Shown here piece after piece: positions 33,363 to 44,440 of a stretch of 64,000 bases of DNA (the stretch's first letter is position 1; every line of letters begins with the position of its first letter). Made by a program: the position numbers and the translations under genes. Under the pieces are notes generated by a model. The model searched no databases. It worked only from the letters and a program-made list of their open reading frames with translations, and was not told the DNA's origin. Source of the stretch: Pomphorhynchus laevis (taxonomy: Eukaryota > Acanthocephala > Palaeacanthocephala > Echinorhynchida > Pomphorhynchidae); assembly GCA_012934845.2 (NCBI GenBank), contig WNNJ02000347.1, forward strand, positions 124,001 to 188,000, given 5' to 3'.

Positions 33363-33612
33363 AGTCCTCATCTGCTGGCTGCAGAGGAGGACTAAATAAG
33401 ATTATTTAGTCCTAAATAATTATTTAGTCCTTATTTAGTCCTAAATAATTATTTAGGACTAAATAAGTTTATTTAATCATCATGCAGATGATTAAATAAA
33501 CATGATTTATTTAATAAATCATAGGCAAGATGAGTAAAATCATCTTGCTAAATATACACAGAGTATATTAGCAACAATCGGGACTTTTACAACTTCATGA
33601 TTGTCGTCATGA
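33363..33612. repeat. String of about eight consecutive hairpins
   Basis: Inverted repeats follow one another: 33363-33393, 33389-33412, 33412-33427, 33440-33457, 33471-33497, 33502-33522, 33525-33548, 33548-33571 and 33595-33612. Arms are 6-11 bases and mostly perfect. No coding function is visible. Confidence 0.75.
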
Positions 33613-33659
33613 TGGTTTTGATAGAATAACAGGAAGAGTAATAGTAACAGTAACAGTAA

Positions 33660-33750
33660 TTTTTATCTCATTCATAAGATACCTAAGGTTTACCATTACG
33701 GTTAAATAGTCGGCCAGATCAGACTTAATATATTTAAACTCATCCTAAAG
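33660..33750 (+). mobile_element. Fragment of LINE family D
   Basis: Reads FTITVK.SARSDLIYLNSS, matching FTITVNCSAKADWIDSNVSS at 63931-63990 of the LINE at the right edge. Only the region beyond the reverse transcriptase is present. Confidence 0.55.
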
Positions 33751-34215
33751 AAATCTAGATAGGCCTTGAAACGGGTCCAGCATCTGTCATTAAGAGGGCG
33801 TGCTCAGATACGCTTTTGGAGTACCTGGATTACCTACCATCGTATGCCTCGACTAACCTCTCGGGTGTGTGAAAGACCCTGAATGATTCAACAAGAGGGC
33901 GGCGCATTGGTGTAAGCTAGAGGGATCTGATCCCCCTGGATCGTTATGGATGAAGTGAGAAGACTGAACTTAACGATTGATTATTGCTGTGTTTTATATG
34001 TCATTAGCTGCATGCTTTAGTAAACGAATCTATTATTATTTCATTAGTGGCAAATTTAAGAATAATTAGGTTAAGATTATTGCGTATTGATGTTTAGGGG
34101 TTTCTATATAAACAACAACGGGGAAGCATTTAGCAACTTACTGTTTGTTTAGTGTTTCTAACTTTATTTTCGCTTTTAAGCATACCCAAATAAAAAATAA
34201 ATGAAATTAATTTAG
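33751..34215 (+). other. Moderately GC-rich unassigned repeat-like stretch
   Basis: It follows the family D fragment and may be its 3' part. Near 34105 TATATAAA is followed about 90 bases on by AATAAA words, a layout also seen in LTRs, so a fossil LTR end is an alternative. Neither is proven. Confidence 0.3.
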
Positions 34216-35005
34216 TCATAATGTGGTCAGTCATTTCAAATTGTCGTATTTTATGAATTTCCGCATTACTTCTTCTGCTTGATGTTAATTCGAATGACTA
34301 AAAACTTATCCGAAAGACAAATAGGCTCACAAGTGATGTCCTGGATGGATAAACCGCCTCTGCAAAACCAAAAATACGTCAAGTTATAGAGAGGTTAATA
34401 ATCTCTATATAAGAATTCATCTTTTATGTAGTTCAAATCGGAAACATAATCTTAACAAAAGCCAAATAGAAAAATTAAGGGCATCCAAGGTTAAGAATCA
34501 ATAGTTGGTTTTCGCTAAAATGTTGGTTCCGTAATTTCGATATCATTAACTTAGTAGCATAAAACTTTCAATCCACATTAGAAATAAATTTTCTAAGACA
34601 ATACGATCTGTTATTTTTTAGAATGGGACCCGGAGACTAGGATATATTTGATAAAATTTTTATTTTTAAAATGAGGAAGGTTATTTCCGATAAAGCGCAT
34701 TTTTACCAAACGCTTTTTTATCGAACGCAGTTAGTAGTTTCTAAATATTGTGCTTATAAAAATATCTTTAACATGGATTTACTAGTTCATTACTGATTTG
34801 TTTGATGCTACATACTAGAAATATTTTATAAATATTAGATTTTATATTTTAATGTAAAATTTATTAAATTTATATATTAGTTGATATGCAATTTACATAT
34901 TTACTTATAAATATATAAATAAATATTATATATTTACGTATATATTCACTTATATATACAACTTATATACATTAGAACCAACAAACTAATGATTTCAAAT
35001 AGTTT
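34216..35005. other. Unassigned AT-rich DNA
   Basis: No gene or clear repeat is seen. Confidence 0.4.
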
Positions 35006-35160
35006 ATAATGATCCATTATCGATAAAGAATTTTTGAAGCTGGACCAAAGTAAGGAGAAAAAAATTATATGGTATTTTATATTTCGATAACAGAGGTTAG
35101 CGAAATATCGAATAAAATTTTCCTCATTTCTTTGATCCAGTTCTAAAAATTCTTAAACTA
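35006..35160. mobile_element. Palindromic MITE-like element, shortened copy
   Basis: Matches the 18.2 and 58.2 kb copies (TAATGATCCATTATCGATAA, GGACCAAAG, TTAGCGAAATATCGAATAAA, TTTGATCCAGTTCTAA) but has lost the centre and one arm tip. Confidence 0.65.
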
Positions 35161-35325
35161 TAAATAACTAGTGTAAAAATTGCAAGTAACAGTAAACAAG
35201 TGAAGGTTTTCAAATTACAAACTATATTTTCACCTACGAACACTGATTTGATTTAAAATCAGAAATGATTTCAATTAAATTTGTAAAATCTAAGACAAAA
35301 GTTGTTCATAAAATCTAATTGCCGA

Positions 35326-35395
35326 AGAAGCAGACGAGTCGAGTGATCGTCAGCCAACATTAAAAAGACCAAAACGTGTGAAACGTAGGTATTGA
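35326..35395 (+). CDS. Possible terminal exon with basic C-terminus
   Basis: About 24 codons open in one frame, with non-AT-biased codon use, ending LKRPKRVKRRY and TGA at 35393-35395. The tail looks like a nuclear localisation signal. The frame is closed just upstream, so it would have to start at an AG acceptor. The candidates near 35336-35342 are weak. No upstream exon was found and no family is recognised. It is noted mainly because a hammerhead ribozyme begins two bases after the stop. Confidence 0.25.
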
Positions 35396-35397
35396 AT

Positions 35398-35443
35398 CAG
35401 TAGCTGATGAGGTCCACCAATACTGAAATGAACCGTACTGCTG
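35398..35443 (+). ncRNA. Solitary hammerhead ribozyme (type I)
   Basis: The core CUGAUGA is at 35404-35410 and GAAA at 35425-35428. Stem I pairs CAGUAG (35398-35403) with CUGCUG (35438-35443), six pairs including one G-U. Stem II pairs GGU (35411-35413) with ACU (35422-35424). Stem III is AUG with CGU closing an AAC loop. The cleavage triplet is GUA, so cleavage is predicted after 35437. All invariant core bases are present. It lies two bases after a candidate stop codon and is not part of a tandem array. Confidence 0.75.
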
Positions 35444-36099
35444 TTGGCTTATAGATAAGATTAAAATAGCGAGTGGAATAAGAATATTTATCAAAATTCT
35501 TCACATTAATATACAATATTTAAAAATACCTAAATATATTTAAGTCTAAAATTTGTTTACCAGTATTATATAGTAACGTATATTTACTAGACATAAAATT
35601 TGCATTAAAAGAAATTACATTATCGATATTTATCGATTTTATAATATTGAAAATAAGGATACGAATTCTTAAATTGATGACATTTCTTAAAATTCAGCAA
35701 TTTGATTCACTGATTGTATTTATGTAGTCAAGAATTGGCATGTTTAAACATCTTAAGGAATTTTTGATACTTTAGAATCAGCCAATATATATCCTATCAA
35801 ATTCTGTCAAAGCAATTATTCGTCCGTCTGAATAATGCCAATACTTATCCGAAACGGCACAAGTTGTCTTCTAATCTAAGTCATTGTTTACACGACGTCA
35901 TTATAAATAGGAAACTGAAAATGACTTTAAAAATATTATACATAACTTTCACATTTATAATTGGTTCGCCCATTTCGTATACTATTTAGATATATGTTGA
36001 CTTATATTTGTACATTAAATGCAGGTGTATACATCTGTTCTAAAGTAATTTAGCAAAGTTGCACATTTTACTTATATTGCACAATTTATTTCAATAGAT
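35444..36099. other. AT-rich DNA, no gene seen
   Basis: Nothing is recognised. Confidence 0.4.
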
Positions 36100-37440
36100 C
36101 TTCTCGGAAAGCTTAGTGCCAAGCTTTTTTTTCAAACTGGAAAATTTTTGATTTATATTCTGTATCACATGATTCGCTCCACTACATCTGTTTTTCCGGT
36201 AGTTCTGTTCAGGTATATTACCACTCTTCTTAAATTCAAGTAATAACTTATTCAGTGTCTGTACTCGTTTCTTAAATATTTGGGAAACCTTTGTAGCGTC
36301 ATAATCTTCCTCGAACTCACATCTGCATTCAACATCGCCGATCATTATATTCTTCTCTATCGGCTCCGCCATTAATAGTTTTCCTCTTATCAATCTGACC
36401 GTTCTTTTAGTTTTCATTTTGCTTCTGTCTCTCAAACGTCTTCTCTCAAACACGGTGTTCATCAAGCTCAGTACTAGGTCTTGTTATGTTCTCCCTTCTT
36501 TTGGGTGATCTCTCTTCAATAACCAGAACACACAATTTTCATGTTATGTAATATGATGATATTCTCTTCTACTTTTATCTCCCCTCCTCTCGAATCGATG
36601 ATCTTTCATCCACTTCCTCCGCTTGCCTCTTATCCTTTTCCCAGCACTTTGCTTTTTCTATCTTACTCAATCCTTAAAGTCTAAAATCATGTGGATAATT
36701 CCCTCTCACCTCAAAATTACTCCACCTGCCGTATACATCTACTCAACCATTCTTCCTGTCGTTAATGATATCGTATTCCTCGATTTCCACTTTGACAACC
36801 ATCTTTCTCTCAAGCCATTTGTTTCCAATAAAGTTCGATCCTCGTTCCTGCTACCCCGTGATATTCGTCATATTCGTAGGCTGATCGATTTTTGCTCCTC
36901 TATTTCTCTTTTATCCGCCCTCTTATTTTCTCAAATTGATTATTGCCTTAGCCTGTTTTCCAAATCTCCCAAAACCACTCTCCAATTTATCCAACGGATT
37001 GTAAACTCAGCAGTTCGCGTTCTTCTACGTCTCCGCCGTTTTGACCATATATATCAACAATATTTTCTGGATTCCAACAATTAGCCATCGTGCCCAGTTT
37101 TGTTTAATTATCCTGACCCATCGTGTACTGCATCGCAATTCCCTTTTATACTTAATCTTCCATATCTCGATAAATATCGTCCTGCTTATTTATCCTTAAG
37201 ATCATATAATTCTATTCTCCTCTGCACTCTAAATCATTTTAAAAATAATCGCTCCGTTATCTTCCTGTTGTTGCTCCTCTTGCCGGGAATTCGCTTTCTT
37301 CGTGCATCCGCTCGAATTCCTTGTTCATACTATTAAAGATTTGTATTGGGGATTATTTTTTTATCAGTTTGATCATTTTTTATTTTTAGTGGGCTTGTAA
37401 GCGCGCCGCTGGCACTCATTTGCCACTCAAAATAAATTTC
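36100..37440 (+). mobile_element. LINE family B, decayed copy
   Basis: Reverse transcriptase motif A is still readable (IIFLELTSAFNIADH near 36295). Motif B follows at about 36450 (SSVLGLVMFSLLLGDL), then a YDDI at the motif C position after a stop, and a long open thumb region at 36623-37084 (SQIDYCLSLFSKSPKTT). The 3' end has AAGCGCGCCGCTGGCACT, then CATTTGCCACTCAAAATAAA. Several stops and frame changes are present. A 124-codon open frame on the opposite strand here is only the antisense of this element. Confidence 0.75.
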
Positions 37441-37795
37441 TCTTTTTTTCTCTATTTTTATAAACCAATTTAAACATTTTTAATTTTATATTTTATATGC
37501 ATTACACATTTGTTAAATAAATTTAATCTTAAAATATCATCATTCAATATCTATTTTTATTAGTCCTAAATAGTTTTTAAAATTTAAAACGTTTTAAGCT
37601 TACAATTATGAGTACAAGAAATATTATCGCTCTTTAAGTACAAGAGAGATTAAACAGCGTTGAACTACATCTACGCAAATTGGCATTTAAACGTTTAAAT
37701 CACCGAACACAATTTTATTTATTTTTAAACAATTTCAAAGCGTCACCCAGATTTAACAATAATGCCTAATGCCGTATTTGTCTTTCACGTTTCTT
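37441..37795. other. AT-rich spacer between two LINE copies
   Basis: No feature is recognised. Confidence 0.4.
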
Positions 37796-40700
37796 TAATA
37801 ATTTATTTAACGTGACAAATGCGTGCCAGCTGCACGCTTACAAGCCCACTAACTAACAAAATAACATCAAAAGTCAAGCAGCTAAATTAATTAAATTGTT
37901 TAAATGGGATTGGATTTGGTATTTGAAGCATGCCAGGGGTTGATTGGCGTATATGAATGACAGCTGGTTCCACGAGAGAGGAACATCCACAATGAAGGAG
38001 CGGAGTCCAAAATAGGTAGAGTAATTTACGACATGTAAAAGAAAGAAATTACGGAAACGCAAGGAACAGTAAACAGGACGAGAATTATCAAGAAAAGTAA
38101 GGTTGAGAAATGAAGGGGTATGAAAGATTACAGGGCGAAAAGCAGTAAGAAGTCGAATTTGAACTTGACAATAAATAATAGGCAAATCGAGAGAAGCAAG
38201 ATGGTAGTATATTTGATCAAAACGACGAAGATGAAAGAGAATTCGGACGGCTACGTTGACGATGCGTTGTAAGGGAAGAGTGGATTTAGGTGAGTTGGAA
38301 AATAGACTAAGACAGTAATCAAGTCTTGAGAATAGGATAGAAGATTGGAGAGTCATACAAGAAGGAAATTTAATCAATCTACAATATTGACGGAGGTTGC
38401 GGGGAATCAAAGTAAACGAACGTACTTAATTCTGAACGAAATGTTTAAGTGAAAGTCGGTTGTCGAAATGGAAGCCTATGACAACTAGATTACTAACGAT
38501 ATGATGATTATATAAGTTAATGATACGGAGGGAGGATTTAAGTCGATGCGTCGAGGATGGATCTACATAATTCTTGATTTATTAGAATTCAAAGAAAGAC
38601 GAAGGGAAGATTGAGTCAAGACAGTTTGACGCAGAAACACTGATATCATGAATACCATAAGCAGGTGTATGAGTATAGATGATAATGTCATTAGCATATT
38701 GCATAACATTGAGGTTAAATGTATGAGAAATCAAAGACAAATCACCGAGAAGAAGAGAGGAAAGAAAGGGCCTAATACGGAGCTTTGTGGAACACCGGAC
38801 GGGATGGAAGAATGATGGGAAATAAAAGAGTTAGAACAGACGCGAAAAGTACGGTTTGATAGATATGAAGAAAACCAAGCTACAGTGGGTAAAGAGAAGC
38901 CATAATCATGACGAAGACGATGGATAATCGTCGAGTGATCGACGATGTCAAAACAGATGAGATATCAAGATAAACTATGACACTACATAATTTTAGATCG
39001 CGCGAGATGAGTAAGACTTTGTAAACTTTAAGACATGCAATTTCAATAGAGTAATTTGAGTGAAAAGCGGCTTGGAAGTGAGGAAATTAGTGGGATGAAA
39101 AGAGATATACATTAACTTGCTTGAAAACAAGACGCTTAAGGAGTTTATAGAGTGATGGGATAAATGAGATATGATGGTACGAAGATGGTAGTGAGGGTTG
39201 AGATATTGCTTTTTGAGGAGAGCAAAAGTGGCGCATTTCCAGTTGGAAGAATATGTGCGGCTGCGGATAGACAAGTTGAACAATGTAGTTAAGAAGAGTG
39301 ATATAAACGATCAGATATTTTTTAGCAAGTGAGTGGGAATTAGGTCAGAAGGAGAGGTTTTATTAGGTAATGAGAGAAGAACCGAAGAAACTTTATCAGA
39401 CGAAACGTGAAGACGGTGGAATAGCTCTGGGAGGGAAGTATTTAAGTAGAAGAGACGATTCAAGGGACATATGAGTAGAAAGAAAGCAAATTAGATAGCT
39501 TAGATTGTAGATAAGAAAATTCATAAGGATTTATGTTACAAGAAGTAGATGATATTGAAAACATTGAGTTTACGATTTTCCAGTGATATTTAAAGTTGGG
39601 AGAGGACTCGAGTTGATTTTGCCAAAAGAGAGTACGTTTAGTACGTATAAGAATGAGATGTGAACGGCGCAGAGAATAGTAGGAAGCACGGATGTTTGGA
39701 GTAAGTGAGTCGGGATAACGTTTAATAAATAGAATAAACACACGAAAAGAGTTACGGAGTCGACGCTTAGGAAGACTGCAGTTTGAATCGAATCAGTGAG
39801 CATGGCGCATGCGCTGATAACGTCGTGATCAACTAGGCAAAAGTGACTTGTGAATAGTCGTAAGTTTAGAATCAAGCAGAATAAAGATCATCGTGAGAAA
39901 GACAGCTAAATGGAAGTAAAAAAGAGTGAAGTATTGAGTAAAGCTGCACATATAATAGAGATATCGAGAAGTTTCCAGGGTCGACTTAGAGTAGCTAATG
40001 CAGGAGGCGGAGAAGGAGGATGGGGACGAGTAAGAATTACAAGGAAATGTTCGGACAAACCAGGATCAGTAATTGACAAGAAGGTATATGCATTGAAGCA
40101 ATTAGGAGCAGCAATGATGTCGAGAGCACCGCCGAGAATATGAGTGGGGCTCGTTGAAAGTAATTTATAGTTAAAATCAGAAAACAGATTAGTTAGAGTG
40201 ATCGAGTCAGAGTCAACCGGGTGATTAAGACGAATGTTAAAGTCACCGAGAACAAAATAAGGAGTATAAGACAATGAACAGCGAGAAGGATGATGTTCTT
40301 TGTTCACTAAAGAACATACGTGAGGGTAGCTGAACCTGACGGTGTACAATCACAAGTTCGAGAGTGAAAAGAGTGGATGATCTGCATATGAGCAATTCGA
40401 ACGAATTGGAACGGGTGTTAGCATTTATTTTACGCAAAGACGTTGGGTGACGAGCAATGGCAACAATACCGCCATGGTTAGAAGCAGTATATGTGGACGA
40501 GACAATTGTACGAGCTAATTCAACTTGAGAACAACATGAGCGACACAGACAACGAATATCAAAATTGTCACTCAGAGTGTCAGGATTATGTAATGCAGAG
40601 AATATCGATAGATAATTGATCGAAGATATCAAGGAGCAGATCATCTTTATGAAGAATGGAGCGAGTGTTGAAAAGACTAAGACGAAAAGTGTTGTCAGGA

Positions 40701-41295
40701 GCGATATCGACTGGCAAAGAAAAATGGCAGAGAGACGGGACGCCATCGGATTTTTGACCTCATGCGTACGACGTAAAAATTTTCGTTGATTTGGCGGATT
40801 GACAGGGATGACTCAATGTTTGTTTCACGTCGATGTTTATCAATGCGAGTTAAATTAAGCTGGGCAATATCAGAATGGGAGGGGTCAGGATAGTTACGAT
40901 AAGTAGATGAAGTGGTAATAATTTAAAAACGCTGAGAGAGTATCGAATAGGCATGTGAACTATGCCGGAACACTATTCTTAGGAGTGGTGGATTAAAATG
41001 GTTGGATTTAGTGGATTTGTTTAAACGGATAAAAGATACAGGAGCGATATTATTGAAAAGAAATTGATTATCACCAGGAAGAATTGTTGAGAGGATAGAC
41101 CTGAAAGCAGATACATAATCATCGAGGCGACATTGAGGCGAAGCAGATTCGGGAAGCTTTAAGTTAGATATGATAATACATCGATCACGCGAAGGAAAAC
41201 GATTACGTAGAAGTGGTGGACGGACAGGCAAGGGAGGAGTAGATGCAGAAGAGCAGGTAAATGTGGAAATGACAGGGGTGCTTAAAGAGCACCAA
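37796..41295 (-). mobile_element. LINE family B, longest copy, minus strand
   Basis: About 3.5 kb, reading from high to low coordinates. The C-terminal part of ORF1 is at 41290-40920 (CIIISNLKLPESA). The endonuclease is at 40750-39900 (VLGDFNIRLNHPVDSD near 40260, LGGALDIIAAPN, LSEHFLV in place of SDH). A linker follows, then the reverse transcriptase with GVPQSSVLGPFLSSLLLGDL near 38770 and YAND in place of YADD. The thumb is at 38410-37874 and the 3' hairpin and tail (reverse of GTGCAGCTGGCACGCATTTG) are at 37800-37850. It is 5' truncated inside ORF1 and has several stops and frame changes. Confidence 0.8.
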
Positions 41296-42089
41296 ATAGT
41301 TTAGTAGTACGTATTTTATTGTGAAATATGTAATGAATGTAATTCTAGTTCGTTGCGTTTTTAAATAACGATAAAACAAACGGACGTCTAGCAATAAAAA
41401 CGGAATTTGATAAAATATTTGGCCTAACTTTTATTTTGATCTTCCTTATAATTTTTATTTCTCTTTTATTACAGAAAATAGACAGCTTTTATACGGTATT
41501 TCCTTTCTCTCTTTGCTTTCACATTTGCGCGTTCGGCATCCGATTATTATACGAGCATCGAAACGTAATGTACTTGAACAATTTCTTTAGAATCCCTTTG
41601 TTATTTATAAAAATAATTTTGTAAAAATTATTTTATAAAAAAGGAATTATTTCGATTTTAATTATTTTTTTGTTTTTATATTACATTATAATATTAAACA
41701 CAAATGATGTAAATATAAATAATGCATAACCTTTTGTCATTAATGCAATGGATGTTATCTTTTATTCAACAATAAAGCTAATTGGGATTTTTTATTAAAA
41801 TTTTTATATGCCCATGATAACTATATAAATATTTAATAAATATTGATAATGCCTTTTTACAATCGTGCATGCTTTCGTCATTGATATCTAGCAAAGAGTA
41901 AAACTGATTTGTTAATTGAAATTTTTACATAAATTATAAGTAATAGAATCTATTGCAGATAGATTAGATCAATTAATCCAAGTATCAAAGCTTTTGATCT
42001 TTCGATTATGGTCTACTTTACTGCACTGCGTTTATCAGTGTAATTAATCTTTTGACGCTTTTCATCTCTTATCTTATATATAAATTTTA
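41296..42089. other. AT-rich DNA, no gene seen
   Basis: No gene or repeat is recognised between the LINE and the first satellite array. Confidence 0.45.
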
Positions 42090-42992
42090 TATGCGATCCG
42101 GGATCTGTAACAGATGCGATCATATAGTTGATCGTCTAGGAGTGACGAGAGTTTGCAGGCTGAAGAATATACTCGATTCGAAACCCTCCCTAAAGATACG
42201 GAAAGAATTACTATTCGCGATCTCGAGCAATACCGATTCAAACGAAACTCTTAAGAATACATAGAAATAATAGATCCACTCAATCTCAGTTTCTTACAGT
42301 CAAGCATCCGAAAGTTTGATCCACTGGTTGTCAATGATGGTCTGCATTGCAAATTGTAGGATTTAAGCGCTAATGCCACCAACAATTTAAGCTAGATGTC
42401 GAAAATGCATTTTCACAATGTCACAGAAGCAGCCGAAACGGCGTGTGATAGTTCATCTTACCGACGATGGCTGCCGGCTATCACATGACCGTCTAGGAGT
42501 GCCGAGAGTTTGCAGGCTGAAGAATATGCTCGATTCGAAACCCTCCCTAAAGATACTGAAAGAATTACTATTCGCAATCTCGAGCAATACCGATTCAAAC
42601 GAAACTCTTAAGAATACATAGAAAGAATTGATCCACTCAATCTCGGTTTCTTACAGTCAAGCATCCGAAAGTTTGATCCACTGGTTGTCAATGATGATCT
42701 GCATTGCAAATTGTAGGATTTAAGAGCTAACGCTACCAACAATTTAAGCTAGATGTCAGAAATGCATTTTCACAATGTCACAGAAGCAGCCGAAACGGCG
42801 TGTGATAGTTCATCTTACTGACGATGGCTGCCGGCTATCACATGACCGTCTAGGAGTGCCGAGAGTTTGCAGGCTGAAGAATATGCTCGATTCGAAACCC
42901 TCCCTAAAGATACGGAAAGAATTGCTATTCGCAATCTCGAGCAATACCGATTCAAACGAAACTCTTAAGAATACATAGAAAGAATTGATCCA
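42090..42992 (+). repeat. 357-bp tandem repeat, about 2.5 units
   Basis: The word CGTCTAGGAGTG recurs at 42133, 42490 and 42847, a period of exactly 357. Units differ by few bases. Short open frames inside the units recur with them and are not genes. GATTCGAAACC in each unit resembles a pol III B box, but a matching A box is not clear. Old single copies of part of this unit lie at 14.8 and 17.7 kb. Confidence 0.9.
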
Positions 42993-43031
42993 CTGTTTAA
43001 GAGTGTGTTAAGGTGCCTATAGATGATTATA

Positions 43032-43085
43032 GAAGTCACGGTACTGATGAGATCCGTTAGAGCGAAACGCGTATACTGTTGTGAA
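43032..43085 (+). ncRNA. Hammerhead ribozyme, 458-bp unit 1
   Basis: CUGAUGA is at 43044-43050 and GAAA at 43064-43067. Stem II pairs GAUC with GAGC (one mismatch) around CGUUA. Stem I pairs CGGUA, just before the core, with UACUG, just after the GUA triplet (one G-U). Cleavage is predicted after 43073. The stem III segment ACGCGU is only two pairs within one molecule but is self-complementary, so a dimeric form is likely. Confidence 0.75.
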
Positions 43086-43489
43086 GTTTGTCGTCACACA
43101 TAGGATGACTGGGCATACGTAGCGACTTTGAATAATGCTAGAATAATCCGGTTATATTTCTTAGTCTGATGAAGATATATAGAATGCTGCCTGGTGTTTA
43201 TGCCTATTCACGAAGAAAACAGTGAAATATTTATGAGTACACCAGTGAGTGTCCCAAAGCAGGTGTAACAAATTATATTTTATATATTTGCACACTTTTA
43301 AGTGTCCCCGTTAAACAGCATTTCTATTAAAAAGAATTTAGTGCCTGATGCATGGTTAAACTTTAATAGTCACTGCCATGCACAGAGCTTATGCTAAATT
43401 CCCTCCGATGATTCAGATTAAGGGTAGTTCTGTTTTTCGAGCTTTAAACACTGTTTAAGCGTGTGTTAAGGTGCCTATAGATGATTATA

Positions 43490-43545
43490 GAAGTCACGGT
43501 ACTGATGAGCTCCGTTAGAGCGAAACGCGTATACCGCTGTGAAGT
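43490..43545 (+). ncRNA. Hammerhead ribozyme, 458-bp unit 2
   Basis: CUGAUGA is at 43502-43508. Stem II GCUC/GAGC (43509-43521) is perfect with loop CGUUA. GAAA is at 43522-43525. Stem I pairs CGGUA with UACCG perfectly (43532-43536), and further GUCAC/GUG-type pairing is possible beyond a bulge. The triplet is GUA, with cleavage predicted after 43531, exactly 458 bases from the site in unit 1. Stem III is again ACGCGU. Confidence 0.8.
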
Positions 43546-43690
43546 TTGTCGTCACACATAGGATGACTGGGCATACGTAGCTACTCTGAATATTGCTAGA
43601 ATAATCCGGTTCAATTTCTTAGTCTGATGAGAATATATAGAATGCTGCCTGGTGTTTATGCCTCTTCATGAGGAAAACATAGTGATATAT

Positions 43691-44089
43691 ATATTGGTAG
43701 TGCGAAAAATCGCTTGTAACTGTAGTCCAGGAGCCTAAACAGTCTACTATTGATTTTAAATCCATATGAGTTGCTAAAAAACTGGACTTCGATCATCAGC
43801 TCCATCAGTCTAATGTATCACTCCAAGACGCCCCAAACCACCCAGCAGTCATCGTCAGTCGGATGAAGTGGTTAGGGTGCGTTTCGACTGCTTTTGTGAT
43901 AACTAAAAAGACACCAGCAATTCCTCACAATACTAAACAAAACTCAGGTGCATAATGCGTTTTTACTGGCTTGTTGCGTGTGTGGACCTTCTACCTTCTA
44001 GTTATCCTTTATATGCACAAATGCGTATCCGTTGGTTACGAGGGCACTGAATTTCTCAAAGGATGTGGCCACAATGCCACAGCCGTTTA
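43691..44089 (+). repeat. Linker between satellite arrays
   Basis: Non-tandem sequence whose parts (AACTGGACTTCGATC; CAGTCATCGTCAGTCGGATGAAG) have decayed relatives at 0.6 and 1.96 kb. Its last 35 bases contain GGCCACAATGCCACAGCCGTT, which is close to the inverse of the hairpin (GGCTGTGGCAATGTGGCC) that ends each 440-bp unit. Confidence 0.5.
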
Positions 44090-44351
44090 GGGTGTATGGA
44101 ATTGGATATCATGAAGGAAGGATTCTGTAGCTGGTTTTCAATGCGAAAGTCACCTTGTGTGACTGAGACACCTTTCATTACATAAATAAGCATCCATCAA
44201 AGGATCACCAGCCCGATTTCAATCGATCTTCATGATCTCATACGATACAATCTATAATAAGCATGCCAGAGAGCATCTCGGACAATGCAGTTTCTGGAGA
44301 TCATGATGGAAGGTTTTATATACTGTGTGAAATCTGGTAATCCTGGATTCG

Positions 44352-44404
44352 TAGCCTAGCAGTCAAGAGCGCAAGCCAAGTACGGAGAGCGACAGCTCGA
44401 ATCT
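44352..44404 (+). promoter_or_regulatory. tRNA-like internal pol III promoter in the 440-bp unit
   Basis: TAGCCTAGCAGT fits the A-box pattern TRGCNNAGY and AGCTCGAATCT is close to the B-box GGTTCGANTCC, with tRNA-like spacing. It recurs in every unit. It would drive transcription through the downstream hammerhead. It is inferred from consensus only. Confidence 0.55.
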
Positions 44405-44440
44405 TGGATAAGTCAAATTTCAAAAGGCGAAGAGTTGGTA

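Larger units (their letters stand above)
42993..43690 (+). repeat. 458-bp tandem repeat with hammerhead, about 1.5 units
   Basis: CTGTTTAAG.GTGTGTTAAGG starts at 42993 and again at 43451, a period of 458. The first unit is complete and the second runs to about 43690. The array follows directly on a 357-bp unit truncated after AGAATTGATCCA. Each unit has a hammerhead ribozyme on the plus strand. Confidence 0.85.

Noticed and set aside
36091-36465. Minus-strand open frame of 124 codons, lysine/arginine-rich and coding-like
   Set aside because: The plus strand here reads as LINE B reverse transcriptase motif A (LTSAFNIADH) and the segment before motif B, so the frame is an antisense shadow.
39910-40143. 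77-codon plus-strand frame, Gly/Arg-rich
   Set aside because: It is antisense to the LINE B endonuclease region.
42140-42200. CUGAAGA followed by GAAA in the 357-bp unit
   Set aside because: The bases next to the core do not pair as stem II and no stem I was found.
42052-42978. Three similar open frames of about 70 codons
   Set aside because: They recur with the 357-bp tandem unit and have no independent coding evidence.
43845-43900. Minus-strand CUGACGA and GAAA with a seven-pair stem II partner (type II arrangement)
   Set aside because: Only about 22 bases remain for stems I and III, too few, and there is an extra base next to the core.
44341-44410. A real tRNA gene in the 440-bp unit
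   Set aside because: A and B boxes are recognisable, but an acceptor stem and a complete cloverleaf are not. It is treated as a tRNA-derived promoter.
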